Below the pieces are notes generated by a model. It saw only the letters and a list, made by a program, of their open reading frames with translations, was not told where the DNA came from and searched no databases. A stretch of DNA of 64,000 nt from Alligator mississippiensis (lineage: Eukaryota > Chordata > Crocodylia > Alligatoridae): contig NC_081831.1 in assembly GCF_030867095.1 (NCBI RefSeq), positions 22,482,001 to 22,546,000 on the forward strand. Reading direction: 5' to 3'. The position numbers were made by a program, and so were the translations under genes. Below, in pieces: positions 1 to 10,700 of the stretch; the first letter of the stretch is position 1, and each line of letters starts with the position of its first letter.

Positions 1-899
1 GCAGTGGGGTGAACGCGGGCGTGTAGAGGGCGGGGAAGGCGCAGCTCAGCAGCGTGCGGTTCCCGGGAGCCCGCGCCGCGCTCAGGTTGCACGAGCGCCA
101 GGCCTCGTCCCTGGCGGGGACAGAATCAGCGGGGGGCATGCTGGGGGGCATAGGGCAGTGGTTGGGGGTACGCTAACCCTGCTTGCCCCTGCTCCTGCCT
201 CTTCCCCTCTCGTGTCCTGCCCCGCAGTCCCCTCCCCCCACCCCCAGCCTGGTCGGTGCCCCTCATTCCTGACCCGCAGCCCCCTGCGCGCCCCATCCCA
301 GCAGCGGGGGAGGGGAGCACAGGATAATTGGGGGCATGTAGTTGGGGGGCTTGCCTTAGGGGCTGGGGGGGCCTGGTGATATCACTGGGGGATACCCCCG
401 GGGTGCACTCACTCCAGGCGGTACTCCAGCTCGTAGCCGCCGGGGCTGAGCTCAGGCTGCGACTCGAGGTTGTCTCTGGTCTCCCAGAAGCAGGTCAGAT
501 CGTCCTGCAGCCGTGTGAAGCACTTGGGGTCCCGGGACTCCTCGGCCAGGAGCAGGGCGGCTGCGGGGGGTTGGGGACACCTATTAATGCCCCCGGGGGG
601 CAGGAGCCCGGGGGCGTGCGTGGGCAGGGTTCGGGGGGCACCAGCCAGGTCCATCCCTCCCTGCTCCGGAAGGCTCAGTCCCCCATTCCCGACAGAGCTG
701 GGGGGCGGGAGATCTGGGCTCTAGCGCCGGGGTCTGGATCGTTGCTGTGGACCCGGCCCTTGACCACGTGTGTACACACGGGTGACCCGGCGACCTACGG
801 CCCCCGGCCGGTACCTTCGCGCTCGAAGCCCCCTGGGTCCCAGGACGCCCCTGCGGCGCAGAGCAGCAGGAACCCAAGGGCAGCGGCGGTGGGGGCCAT
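1..899 (-). CDS. EPOR: Erythropoietin receptor, N-terminal part (exons 1-3, cut by window edge)
   Basis: This is a type I cytokine receptor that binds erythropoietin at the surface of erythroid progenitors and signals through JAK2/STAT5. Coding exon 1 (899-815) gives a signal peptide beginning MAPTAAALGFLLLCAAG. Exon 2 (560-413) carries KCFTRLQDDLTCFWE, which parallels the human CFTERLEDLVCFWE segment of cytokine-receptor domain D1. Exon 3 (110 to beyond base 1) continues with GDEAWRSCNL, parallel to human DEPWKLCRL. Splice sites are GT/AG and the reading phase is kept (85 + 148 nt, then phase 2). The WSXWS box, membrane segment and JAK-binding tail lie outside the window. Identity rests on the cysteine/tryptophan spacing and on synteny next to ODAD3 and PRKCSH. 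Confidence 0.9.
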
Positions 900-1210
900 G
901 CCGGGCCCCGCGGCTCTGCTCGGTCTGGCTGGCGGGCGCCCGCGCGGCCCCTGATAAGCGCGGGGGGGGCTGGCATGGGACCACTGGGGGCAGGATTTCC
1001 CCCGGCCCCCCCCCCGGGCGACTCACCGGAGGCCACGTCACGTGGCGCCGTGGCACGCCAGCTGGGGGGAGGGGGTAGCAGCCGGGGCTGTGGGACAGCG
1101 ATAAGCGCCCCCCCCCCGCACTGTTTACAGCCGCTGCCCGGGCCGGGGGGAGCGGTATCGCACCTTCCCGGGCAGCTGAGCCTTATCTCCCACGGGAGCA
1201 AACAACGTCC
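900..1210 (-). promoter_or_regulatory. EPOR promoter with GATA motifs and an E-box
   Basis: The 300 bases upstream of the EPOR start codon hold three GATA-type sites: TGATAAG at 952-958, CGATAAG at 1099-1105 and CTTATCT at 1182-1188. There is a CACGTG E-box at 1039-1044 and many G/C runs. No TATA box is obvious. The mammalian EPOR promoter is known to be TATA-less and driven by GATA1 and Sp1, so the arrangement fits. Binding is inferred. Confidence 0.6.
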
Positions 1211-1555
1211 CCGTGTCCAGTTCCCACCCCTCCATTAACCCTTCTCGAGCCGGCGGGGGGAGTGAGGCAGCGGATGCCCGGCTGTGCGGGGGTCGAGGGG
1301 GCAAGGGATGGGGGGAGACGCGGTCCTTGACAACGGCTCTCCACGGAGCGGGGGTTTCCAAGCCGTCGGTTACCGTAGCAACGGGGATGCCAGGGCGGGG
1401 CTTGCCCCAGGGGTTCGGAGGGCCCGATGCCCCCTCCTCCGCCCACAGACCCACCGGTGTTCCTCACTCCTGACCCGCAGCCCCCTTCCCACCCCTACCC
1501 CTGCACAGCCTCCCCACCCCCGGGGGTCACACCACACAGAGCCAGGGCTGTAGGT
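1211..1555. other. Intergenic gap between EPOR and ODAD3
   Basis: GC-rich spacer with no gene. It holds a perfect RFX X-box pattern at 1369-1382 and one family B repeat copy near 1450-1490. In human, RGL3 sits between these two genes; nothing resembling it is visible here. Confidence 0.6.
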
Positions 1556-1561
1556 TTCAGC

Positions 1562-1567
1562 TTTATT
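1562..1567 (-). terminator. ODAD3 poly(A) signal
   Basis: AATAAA on the minus strand, 108 bases downstream of the ODAD3 stop codon, followed by a C-run. It implies a short 3'UTR. Confidence 0.7.
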
Positions 1568-1674
1568 GGGGGGGGGGAACAAGGGGGACAATGCCTAGGC
1601 AGAGTGGGCTCTGGGGCTCTATTCCTCCTACCACCACCTTGACTTTTGCCTCATGACCCCAGGGCAGGGGGCCA

Positions 1675-4600
1675 CTAAGCCTTGGGATCCTTGTGGCGGG
1701 CACGGGGGCGGCGCGGGCCATGGGCATCCAGGATCTGCTGTGCCTGGTGCTTGAGGGCAGCACGGGTCAGCACCTCAGCTTCATCCTCCCCACTTGCCTC
1801 CTCCTCTGTGGGGGGAAAGAAGGGTAAGAGGGGAAGGGACACCCCCCCCATACACCCTCATTCCCCCCCAGGGGCTGCACAGGGTGTGCAAGCTCCCCCA
1901 TCATGCCCACACATGTGCCCCCTGCCCCCTTGCCTGTGCTTGTGCCTACATGTGTGGCCCATGCTCCCTTGCATGTACGCCTGTACACACATGCCCACTT
2001 GCATGTGCCCCCTTACATGCCCCTTACTCACCATAGTAGGCATCTGGCTTGCGGGGGCTGGGCAGAGCCACTCGGACATTGGCACTGGGCAGACACCCCT
2101 CCAGCTGGGCCTGGAACTGCAGGAGATGCCCTGTCAGCTCAGGCATGGTGCAGGGGGGGACTAGGGGGGTGACAGGGACGGGATGGGGGACATGGACAAC
2201 TGGCACATGTCATGTGACATAGGTGCAGTGTGCATGGGGCCTGTGGGCAGGGCTAATTCAATTCAGGGCATGTAGGCCTTGTAGTGGGGCTTGGGGGATG
2301 TGGGTGGAGCCAAAGGGGTGTGGTAGTACAGAAGTGGGTGGGGCTTGTGGTGGGGTGGGGCTGGGGTGGGGCCTAGGCAGGGCCTGGCACTTTCTGGGGC
2401 AGGGTTAACTGTGGGATACAGCTGGAGGCAGGGACAGGTATGTGGTGGGTAGGGCTTGCTGGGGCACAGCCAGTGCATGTGGGGCCTGGGTCCCACCTCT
2501 TCATGGGCCACAGCTTGACACAGCACAGTCTGATCGTGTCCCTCCAGTGCTTCCTGCAGCTGCTGCAACCGGTTCGCCGTACGCCCCAGCAGCTCAGGCA
2601 GGTGCTCACGGGAGCCTGGTGGGGGCAGTGGCTCTGCCCAGTGCCCACTCTCCTGGAAGGAGAAGGGGTCTCAGGTCTGTGCGTAGGGGGTAGGGGAGAA
2701 ACTGAGGCATGCAGAGGGGCTGGGCACAGATGTCACACCCCTCCTGGAACTGGGGAGGAAACCCAAGCATCCGGGCTCTCCCCACCCCATGCCAGATGTA
2801 CATGGACCCCCCAGCACTGACCCTGTGCCCCAGGGGTGATCAGGGGGGCACTCACCAGGGGCAGATGCTGCACCTTGCTGGCCAGGTGCTCCAAGCCAGT
2901 GCCAGCTGCCAGCAGCACCTTCGTAGCCCCCTCCAGCCGCTGCCGCGTTGCATCGCGCCGCCCCTCAGCCTCCCATAGCTGGCCCTGCAGTTCCCTCAGC
3001 AGCTGCTGGGCTCTGGAGGAGGCAGGGAGGAGTATGAGTGGGGGGTTCTGGCCCCACTCTCTCCCCCAAAAAACCAAGGCTTTGGGCCCTGCTTGGTGCA
3101 GTGTGGGGGGGTTCCATGGGAGGCTCACCCTGTGTGTTGGGCATCCCCTGAGTAGGCCAGGGCCTGGCGTTTGGCCTGGAGCTCAGCTGCCTGCACCCGC
3201 CGCCGCTCCAGCTCCTTGGCCTGGGCCTGGCCCAGCTGTCGCAGTCGTCTCTGTGTCGCCTCCTGCTCCCGGAACCGTGCCAGCACATCCTGCCGCCACA
3301 GGGGGGGAAGGGGTTAATACCCCCCAGCCCCACTCCTCTGGTACAGCTGGTTAGTTCCCACCCCCCAAGTCCCCTGCTCAGCCAGCTACTGACTCCTGAC
3401 CCCATCCCATTCCACACCAGTGTGACCAGCTCTGGGGGACAGTAGTTATGATGGAGGAGGGGTCGTAGTGCACCCAACTCTGGGCAGGCACCTGTAGCTG
3501 CCCTTTGATTCTGTCTGGGGAGGGGAAGGTGGGGGCCTGGACACCTGGGTCCCAGTCATGGGGAGGACACCTTTGAATGCTGTTACTGCCTTCAAGAACC
3601 AAGCAGTTGGTTGGGGTGGCAAATGGGAGGGGGACCCAGGTGGGTATTATGGGGCAGGTCTCAGGCACCTGGGTTCTGCCTCAGCTCAGAGAGGGCAGTG
3701 GGTCAACCTGGGGTGGGGGGATCCCAGATATCTGGGTTCTCCCTGTCCCGTTACCTGGGCACGGGCCACACCAGTGGCTGCCTTAACCTTGTCGAAAGTC
3801 TCCTGGGCACCGAGTAGGCGCTGAGCAGTTCCGGGAGAGGGCCCTGTGGCCCCTGCCCCTCCACTGGCTGCCACATCCTCGCCTGGCATTGATCCCCGCT
3901 CCCGTGGCACCTGGTGGGGGGATGTGGGTCAGTGCAGGGGTTCCCCAAGCTGGGGCTGGTCATGTCCTGAGGATGCAGCAGGTACGTACCCGGCGCTCAG
4001 GGCGTTCAGTCTGTGCCCGCCGCTCCTCAGCCTGGCGCCGCAGCTCAGCCAGTGCCTGCTCCCGATTCTGCCGTCCCCGCATTGCCTCCTCTTCCTGCAC
4101 AGCCAGCTGCTCCTGTGGGGCAGATGGGGGCAGTGAGTACCTGAAGGGGGCAGGGAGTGCCAGGGGCAGTGGGGGGCAAGACCCAGGCACAGGTATGAGG
4201 GTGGGGGGCAGGGCTCCCTGTGCCCATGGGAGGGCAGAGACAGCCCCTTCCCGTACCCGTGCAGTATTGCGGGCAGCCTGGGCCTCAGCCCTGGTGCCCT
4301 GTAGGTCACAAAGCTGCTGCCGCAGGTGCCGGACCTCGGCCTCCAGTGCATCCAGCCGGGGTCCCCTGCTCCGGCTCTGCTCCTGGAGGTGAGGGGGGGG
4401 GAGCACAGTGGAGGTCAGTCTGGGGGTCCCAGCTTGGCCCCCCAGCCTCCTCTGCTGTGCCCACCTGCATGTGCGCCTTGAGCTGCAAGTACAGGGCACC
4501 CACGCGTGCTGCCTCCTCCACCTTCAGCTGTGCTTTCTCCAGCCGGTTCTCCAGTCCCCGCAGCACCTGGTAGGGACAGTTGTCTCCACAAGGCTCACAG

Positions 4601-6346
4601 AAGGCCCGGGCAACAAGAAATCCCCTCAGCCTTCCCCCCCAAGATGGGGCATGTGTCCTAGCAGCCCCCAGGGCACCCCCACTGCATCCAGCTGGGGCAG
4701 GGGGCTAAGAGGGGCATGGGGGGCTTGGCACAGCTGGCAGGAGGAGGGATCTCCCCCTTCCCTCCCCCCAGCTTCATGCCCAGGCTCCTGCCCCTGCACA
4801 CCCACAAAGCCACATCATGTCCAACTGCCCACTCCCACACCCGAGGGAGCTGCCCCACTGCCCAGCCCTGGGGACTCAGTCCCTCCCTGGGTCTCACTGT
4901 GGCAGGATTGGGCTGGTGTGGCTCCTCCCGCACCGCATCCCATTGCAGCTGCAGCTGGGCCAGGCGCTGCCTCCGTGTTCCAGTCTGATGCCGCAACAAG
5001 TTCAACCGGTTCCGCTGCTCCGCAAGGCGGTGTTGCAGCAGCTCTGCTGCACCCTGGGGGGGGGAGATCAGGAGAGGAAGGGGGCCAGGGGGAAGCTCCA
5101 GTCCTGGTGCCCCCCAGCTCTGCTTGGTGCCCCTCACTCTCAACTCACAGTCCCTGTTGTTCCCCCCAGCCCTGCCAATGCTCCTCACTCCCAAGGTAGA
5201 GCCCCTCACTGCCTTCCCCCTAGCTGTACTGGTGCCCCTCACTCCTGACACACAGCTTCACCCCACTCCAGCCCATCCAGTGCCCCTCACTATCAACCCA
5301 CAGCCCCCTTCTCCCCCCAGCCTGGCCAGTCCCTTCACTCCTGACCAGCAATTCCTTGCACCCCCCCAACCCTGCCAGTGCCCCTCACTTCTGCCCCACA
5401 ACCCCCTGCCACACGCACATCTCCAGTTTTGTTCTTCATTGCAGCTTTGTCCGCTGCCCGGTCCTGGAACACTTCTCTGATGAGCTTCTCATCTCCCTGC
5501 ACAATCAGACACAAGGGGGGGTGGCACTCCCAGCCATCAGGTGGGGTGATCTATAGGTGGGGGCTGGGAGTGAGTCCACCCTGTGACCAGGATCAGCCCA
5601 GAATGAGGTGCCCCTGCCAGGGCACCAGGTGCTGTATGTTGGTATGTGTCATCTCCTCTTGCAGCCCCCGCAGTGTTTCACCCCGTCTCCCAGCCCAGAG
5701 CCAGGCCTGAATTGCATCTCTGAGGGTGTTCCCCACCCTCCCCGCCCAGCTCCCTTTGTCTCACGCACCACCAGGACATCTGCCAGTCTCTTGCGTAACT
5801 GCTTGTTGTCGCGGTGCAGACGCAGCGCCGTTTCCCGGTTCCTTTGCACAGTGCCCTGGGCACTCTCATAGAAGGCCTTGCGGTCACCCTCTGTCATGGG
5901 GGATAGGAGGCACCTGGTTACTGCTGCACGTACCCCGCAGGTGCCCCTGGCTGGAGCTTGGCATCTGGGGGCCAATGAAGCCTGCCCAGCCCAGCTGCCT
6001 TTTGACCTTGCTTGAGCCCTGATCAGTGATTTGGGGAAACATGCAGCCCCGATCACCACGGACATCAAGTTTATTTTTGTATTGGTCCACCCACACCAGG
6101 CAGTGCCCCTCACTCCCAACCTGCAGCCCCCCCCCCCCCCCTTTACCTCATGGTGACCCTCACTCCCGACCTCCAGGCTCACCTTCAACACCATAGTGCT
6201 TCTCATTCCCGATCTGCACCCCCCCCGACCCCACGTTTCCCCCCAGCCTCGCCCCCCATACCCAGCAACTGGATCTTGCTCTGCAGCTCCGAGATCTGCT
6301 GGGGCACTGAGCTCTTCACCCCGGCGGGGTCCAGTGTCGCCGGCAT
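1675..6346 (-). CDS. ODAD3: Outer dynein arm docking complex subunit 3 (CCDC151)
   Basis: Coiled-coil protein that docks outer dynein arms on ciliary doublets. Thirteen coding exons on the minus strand: 6346-6262, 5890-5769, 5496-5419, 5053-4898, 4566-4465, 4382-4257, 4112-3990, 3910-3755, 3289-3129, 3012-2856, 2652-2497, 2116-2032 and 1805-1675. They sum to 1638 nt (545 aa; human about 595). Landmarks matching the human protein are SELQSKIQLLEGDRKAFYES at the start, LENRLEKAQLKVEEAARV, ELRRQAEERRAQTERPERR, and EVLTRAALKHQAQQILDAH at the C-terminus. Almost all of it is heptad-rich coiled coil. Human also has 13 exons. The start at 6346 is the first in-frame Met that fits, but the frame stays open upstream, so the N-terminus could be longer. 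It is head to head with PRKCSH and has a candidate X-box upstream, as expected for a motile-cilia gene. Confidence 0.9.
5120..5400. repeat. Family B repeat array (ODAD3 intron 3)
   Basis: About seven degenerate units of roughly 45-50 bp with the core GTGCCCCTCACTCCTGAC followed by CACAGCCCCC. Units can be seen near 5130, 5180, 5205, 5233, 5280, 5330 and 5381. The same unit recurs as single copies or arrays elsewhere in the window, for example near 6100-6210, 21230-21420 and 24645-24890. Confidence 0.75.
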
Positions 6347-6523
6347 GGAGGCGGCGGGGGCCAGCAGGGGCGCCCCGGGACAGCCCAGTAGTGGATCAGC
6401 GATGGGGGGGGTCTGCCCCCGCCTGCCCTGGGCTCCTGCCCCTCCAAACTGACCCCCCAGGAGCTCCCCCCGGAAATCTCCCCGTTCTGGATCTGCCCGA
6501 AGGATCCCCCTCAGCTTCCCTGG

Positions 6524-6537
6524 CTCGCCATGGCAAC
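6524..6537. promoter_or_regulatory. Candidate RFX X-box upstream of ODAD3
   Basis: CTCGCCATGGCAAC matches 13 of 14 positions of the RFX X-box pattern (GTYNCC-AT-RGNAAC). It lies 178 bases upstream of the ODAD3 start codon. RFX factors and FOXJ1 drive ciliary genes. Inferred from sequence only. Confidence 0.5.
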
Positions 6538-6639
6538 CGCCACCCAAAGCCTCCCATTGGCTGTTCGGGAGGAGGACGGGTCGCCAAGCACCATGGGAGG
6601 AAGGTCGGCTCTGGGTCCTCCCCGCCTCTCTCCTCCATT

Positions 6640-7020
6640 CCCCTAGCCCAGACACACGCGGATGGGAGGCCACTCGTCGTTATCTGGGGCTCGACGGGGC
6701 AGCTCCTGCCACACTCAACATGGCCGCCAGGAGCGACGCGTCATTATGGCCGCCCCGGTTCTCATAGTAACCAGTGGAGAGCACCGCTTGCCTGTGCGCT
6801 GCCGCCGCCACATTCAAGATGGCCGCCCCTGCGGGCCCTCACCACTCTCAAGATGGCGGCAGAGCAAAGCCATTCCCTTTGTGCTACCCACCCCCTCAGC
6901 CGCGCGCCTTCCTGATACCAGTCCGAACCGGAAGTCACTATGCTGTTCGCTTCCGGTTTCTTGAGCGTGGTCCTGGACTTGGCTCCGCGCGACTTCCCCC
7001 CCCCCACCCCTCACGTGACG
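6640..7020. promoter_or_regulatory. ODAD3/PRKCSH bidirectional promoter with YY1 and ETS motifs
   Basis: The interval between the head-to-head genes carries four YY1-type sites, all in the same orientation: CAACATGGCCGCC (6717-6729), ATTATGGCCGCC (6743-6754), CAAGATGGCCGCC (6815-6827) and CAAGATGGCGGC (6849-6860). Two ETS sites follow: CCGGAAGT at 6928-6935 and CTTCCGGT at 6950-6957. There is no TATA box. This is a typical TATA-less housekeeping promoter. PRKCSH probably starts just downstream of about 6960 in a non-coding first exon whose donor I cannot fix. Confidence 0.65.
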
Positions 7021-7089
7021 GGTACCGGAGCGGCGGCGCGCGGGGGCTTGGCCCCGGGGAGGCCTGATGGGGGCGGGGTGGGGGCTCCA

Positions 7090-7650
7090 TGGCTGGGGGG
7101 CTGCTCTATAAGGGTTAACGGGGGATCTTCTAAAGGGGCCCAGCTGGGAATGGGCTCAGATTTATAGGGATCTGGGGGTTCTCTTATTGAGGCCTTACTG
7201 GGTGTGTGGCAGGATCTGTAGGGGCTGCAGTCTGGTCTATAGGGGCCTTGTTGGCTCTGGGGTGGGATCTATAAGGGCTGGAGAGGGATGTTCTCTAGCC
7301 GTTCTGCTGGGTATTGCCTATAGGGGCTGCAGCTTGGTCTATAGGGGGCCCTGCTGTGGGGTGGGGTGGCATGTATCGGGGCCATAGGAGGTGTTCTGTA
7401 GAGGCCCTGGTGGGAGTGTGGTCTGTAGGGCTGCAGTCTGGTCTGTGAGGACTCTGCTGAGGGTGGGACAGGATCTATAGGGGTTATAAGGGGGTGTTCT
7501 ATAGGGGCCATGCTGGGGTGGGGTAGTATCTACAGGAAGTGAGTAGTGAGGTGGCAGAGCATGGCTTATAGGGCCCATCTAGAGGCAGACAGAGCTGGGT
7601 CTACAGGGGCTTTGATGGGAAAAGGATGTTTTATAGGAGCCACAGGGGAG
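7090..7650 (+). repeat. CTATAGGGG-core minisatellite, PRKCSH first intron
   Basis: Roughly 15 degenerate units of about 33-38 bp. A typical unit is GGGATCTATAGGGGCTGCAG followed by TCTGG or TTGCTGG spacers. Cores include TCTATAGGGG near 7230, CCTATAGGGG near 7318, TCTATAGGGG near 7338 and TCTATAGGGG near 7470. The G-rich strand is the sense strand of PRKCSH. A similar array fills the start of ELAVL3 intron 1 at 26090-26790. Confidence 0.8.
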
Positions 7651-7759
7651 GGGCTGGCTCTGCAGGGTGACCCTTCCTACATAGGGGTCTATATGGGATG
7701 TGCAGGGAAGTACTGATCCTTTCCCTGCCCCCAGGAAGTACCCTTGTGCGTTGACTGTG

Positions 7760-10700
7760 ATGCTGCTGCTGGTGCTGCTGTGCCCCTTGCTGGGCGCCCT
7801 GGCCTGTGCTGTGGAGGTGATGCGGCCCCGGGGTGTCTCCCTCACCAGTGAGTGACGGGACCCTGGTAGCAGGGGGGAAACGGAGGTGAATTCGCAGCCA
7901 TTTCTGCTGTACCCACAAGTCTGTGCACCTGTAGCTGGGGGAGAACCCAGGTGTCTCAGCTGACAGGGGAAACTGGTGGGTGCTGGGGAGGGGGGCGAGT
8001 AGGTGAAGATTCCTCCTCACAGGAGGCAGCATGCCTAGTGGGCAGAGCTGTCCTGGGTGCTCCCCCTGTTTGAGGCAGGCTTTGGGGAGCTCTGGGCTGG
8101 CCCCTGCTCAGGTGGTTGACTCCTTGTTTTTGCCCTCAAGACCATCATTTCTATGATGAGATGAAGCCCTTCACGTGCCTGGATGGGTCGACAACCATCG
8201 CCTTCGAGTGGGTCAATGACGACTACTGTGACTGCCCCGACGGCTCTGATGAGCCAGGTGGGGAGGGGCCCTGCTTGAGATGGGGGGCAGGAGGGGGTAA
8301 AGCTCTGAGCTTCCCATCCAGGAAGGGGGACCTGGTCTACTTTGTGCCAGACCGAGGAGGATTGTGTGAAGACCCTGGAGGATTTGTTGGGAGTGGGGGC
8401 ATCTGGGGTCCCCAGTCCTAGCCCTGGGATTGTTGGTGGGAACCCATATGATCCATGCTGGGAAGGGGAGCATGGTTCCATTGGCTGCCCCCTCACCCCT
8501 GGCAACACATATACACCCCAGGGTGGTGGGGGTAAAACTCAGGTGTCCTGCCCCCCCCAGGGACTTCAGCCTGCCCCAATGGACGTTTCCACTGCACCAA
8601 TGCTGGGTTCCGGCCTCAGTACATCCCCTCGTCCCGTGTCAATGACGGCATCTGTGGTGAGTGGGGGGAGTGGCTTGGGAGGTCTGTGGAGGCCTAGGGG
8701 GTCAGGAGGGGGATGGGTAATTGGGGGGGGCAGGAAGAAGCTGGCAGGGGGATCAGGAAGTGTGCAAGGAGGTCTGCAGGGGCAGGAGGGGGTCTGGCAG
8801 GGGTAGAAAGGAAGCAAGGAAGGCCTAGGGGTGTCAGGAAGGGGGTGGAAGGCCTGTGGGGGCAGGAGGGGCCTTGGGAGGTCTGTCAGGCCAGGAGGGG
8901 GATGGGGTCAGGAAGGGGTTTGAGAACCAGCTGAGCCTTGTTGCCTCCCCTCCACCTACCAGACTGCTGTGATGCCACGGACGAGTACAACAGCGGCTCT
9001 GTGTGTGAAAACACCTGCAAGTACGGCTTGGTGGCGGGGTAGCTATGTGGGGGGGAGCAGGGGCTAAGCCCCATGAGTCAGGCTACTGGGCAGATACCTC
9101 CTTTGGCCTCCTTATGGGGGGGGCACAGGCCTTGGCCCCATTTGAGGCCCCTGCACTGTTCCTTGGGTGCCCAGTGCCTGGCAGCTGGTGCTTGGGGTAG
9201 GTGGGGTTGGTCTGGGGTGCACAGGGCTCATGGGGTCACCTTCCCTCCTCCTCAAGGGAGCTGGGCCGGCGGGAGCGTGAGGCACTGCAGCAGATGGCAG
9301 AGGTGGCACGTGAGGGCTTCCGGCTCAAGCAGGTGCTGATCGAGGAGGCCACCAAGGGCCGTGAAGAGAAGCAGGTGAGAGATTGGGTGGGGCTCCTGGA
9401 TGCCTGGGTTCTTTTCCCAGCTCCATGCTAGGGTGGAGGGGGTGATGGCGTCATACTGTTGTGGAGGGACACCTGGGTCCTTTCTTCAGCTCAGGGGTGG
9501 GGTGATGAGATGATACTGGTATGGAGGAGCTTGGAGCCTGCACATCTGGGTTCCTTCCCCAGCTCTGGGGGTGGTTGTGGGGTCATGCTAGGCAATGGAG
9601 GTGGCTGGGCTGGGGAGGGGGAGCATTCAACTAGCTCTCACCCTGCCCCTCATCCCCCTCAGAAACAACTGGGGGAACTGCAGGAAGGCAGGCGGGGGCA
9701 GGAGGAACGGGTGGGGGCACTGCGCCTGGCTAAGGAGGCGGCCGAGAAGCCTGAGAAGGAGGCCAAGGACATGCATCACAAGCACTGGGAGGGTGAGTGT
9801 GGCCCCCACATCTTGCTCCCCCCCACCAATTTGGGGCAGTGGAGGTGGGGGAGAGCCAGGGGGTGGGGCCTGGTGGGGCAGGGTAGATGGACAATGCCAG
9901 GGGCATGGTTTGGAGTCAGCATCAAGTGGGACCTGTTTCTGTGCTGGGTGGGGTCTTGGGAATGGGGCTTGCAGGGGGTGGGGGTTGGTGCTGGGTGGGA
10001 TGTAGGCTTAGTTCTGGGTGGGCCCAGGGTCAGGGTGGGGCCTGGGTCAGTGCTGGGCAGGGCCTGAGTCCTGCTGTCCCAGCAGAGCAGCAGGCCCTGG
10101 TACAGGCAGCCCAGGAGCAGGCGCAAGCCCACGAGGCCTTTGAGGAGCTCGACAGTGACAGCAATGGCCTGTGAGTGGGGATGGGTGTGGAGGGGGACAG
10201 ACGTGGCTCCAAGGGTGCCCCAGCTACCCCTGGCTCACATTCTGCTCCCCTCTGCCCCACACAGGGTGACAGTGGCTGAGCTGCAGGCCCATGCAGAGCT
10301 GGATGTGGATGGCGACGGGACCCTGTCAGAGGCAGAGGCCCAGGTATTGGGGCGGGGGGCAACTGAGGCACCAGCCGCGGAGGGGTTGTGCCGAGCCTGG
10401 ATCTGCCATGTGCCCCTGCTGGGGAGAGGACCCAGGTGTCTAGATTCTCTTTCCTATCCTATCCTGAGCTGTTCAGTCCTATTCTTTTCCTAAAGCAGGG
10501 GTAGAACCTGGGCATCTTGACTCCTATCTGTGCTGTCCCTAATCACTAGTCCCCATTCCCTTCTTGGAGCTGAGATAGGGAGCCTAGACACTCAGGTCCT
10601 TTCCTGCTCTTTGTCTAGCCACTAGGTACCACTCCTGTTTCAGAGATGGAGTGAACCCAGATGTTCTGAACAATCCCCCTCCATCCCCCCTCACTTGCAA

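Noticed and set aside
584-1201. A 205-residue minus-strand frame across EPOR exon 1
   Set aside because: It is out of frame with the signal peptide of EPOR and low in complexity; a composition artefact.
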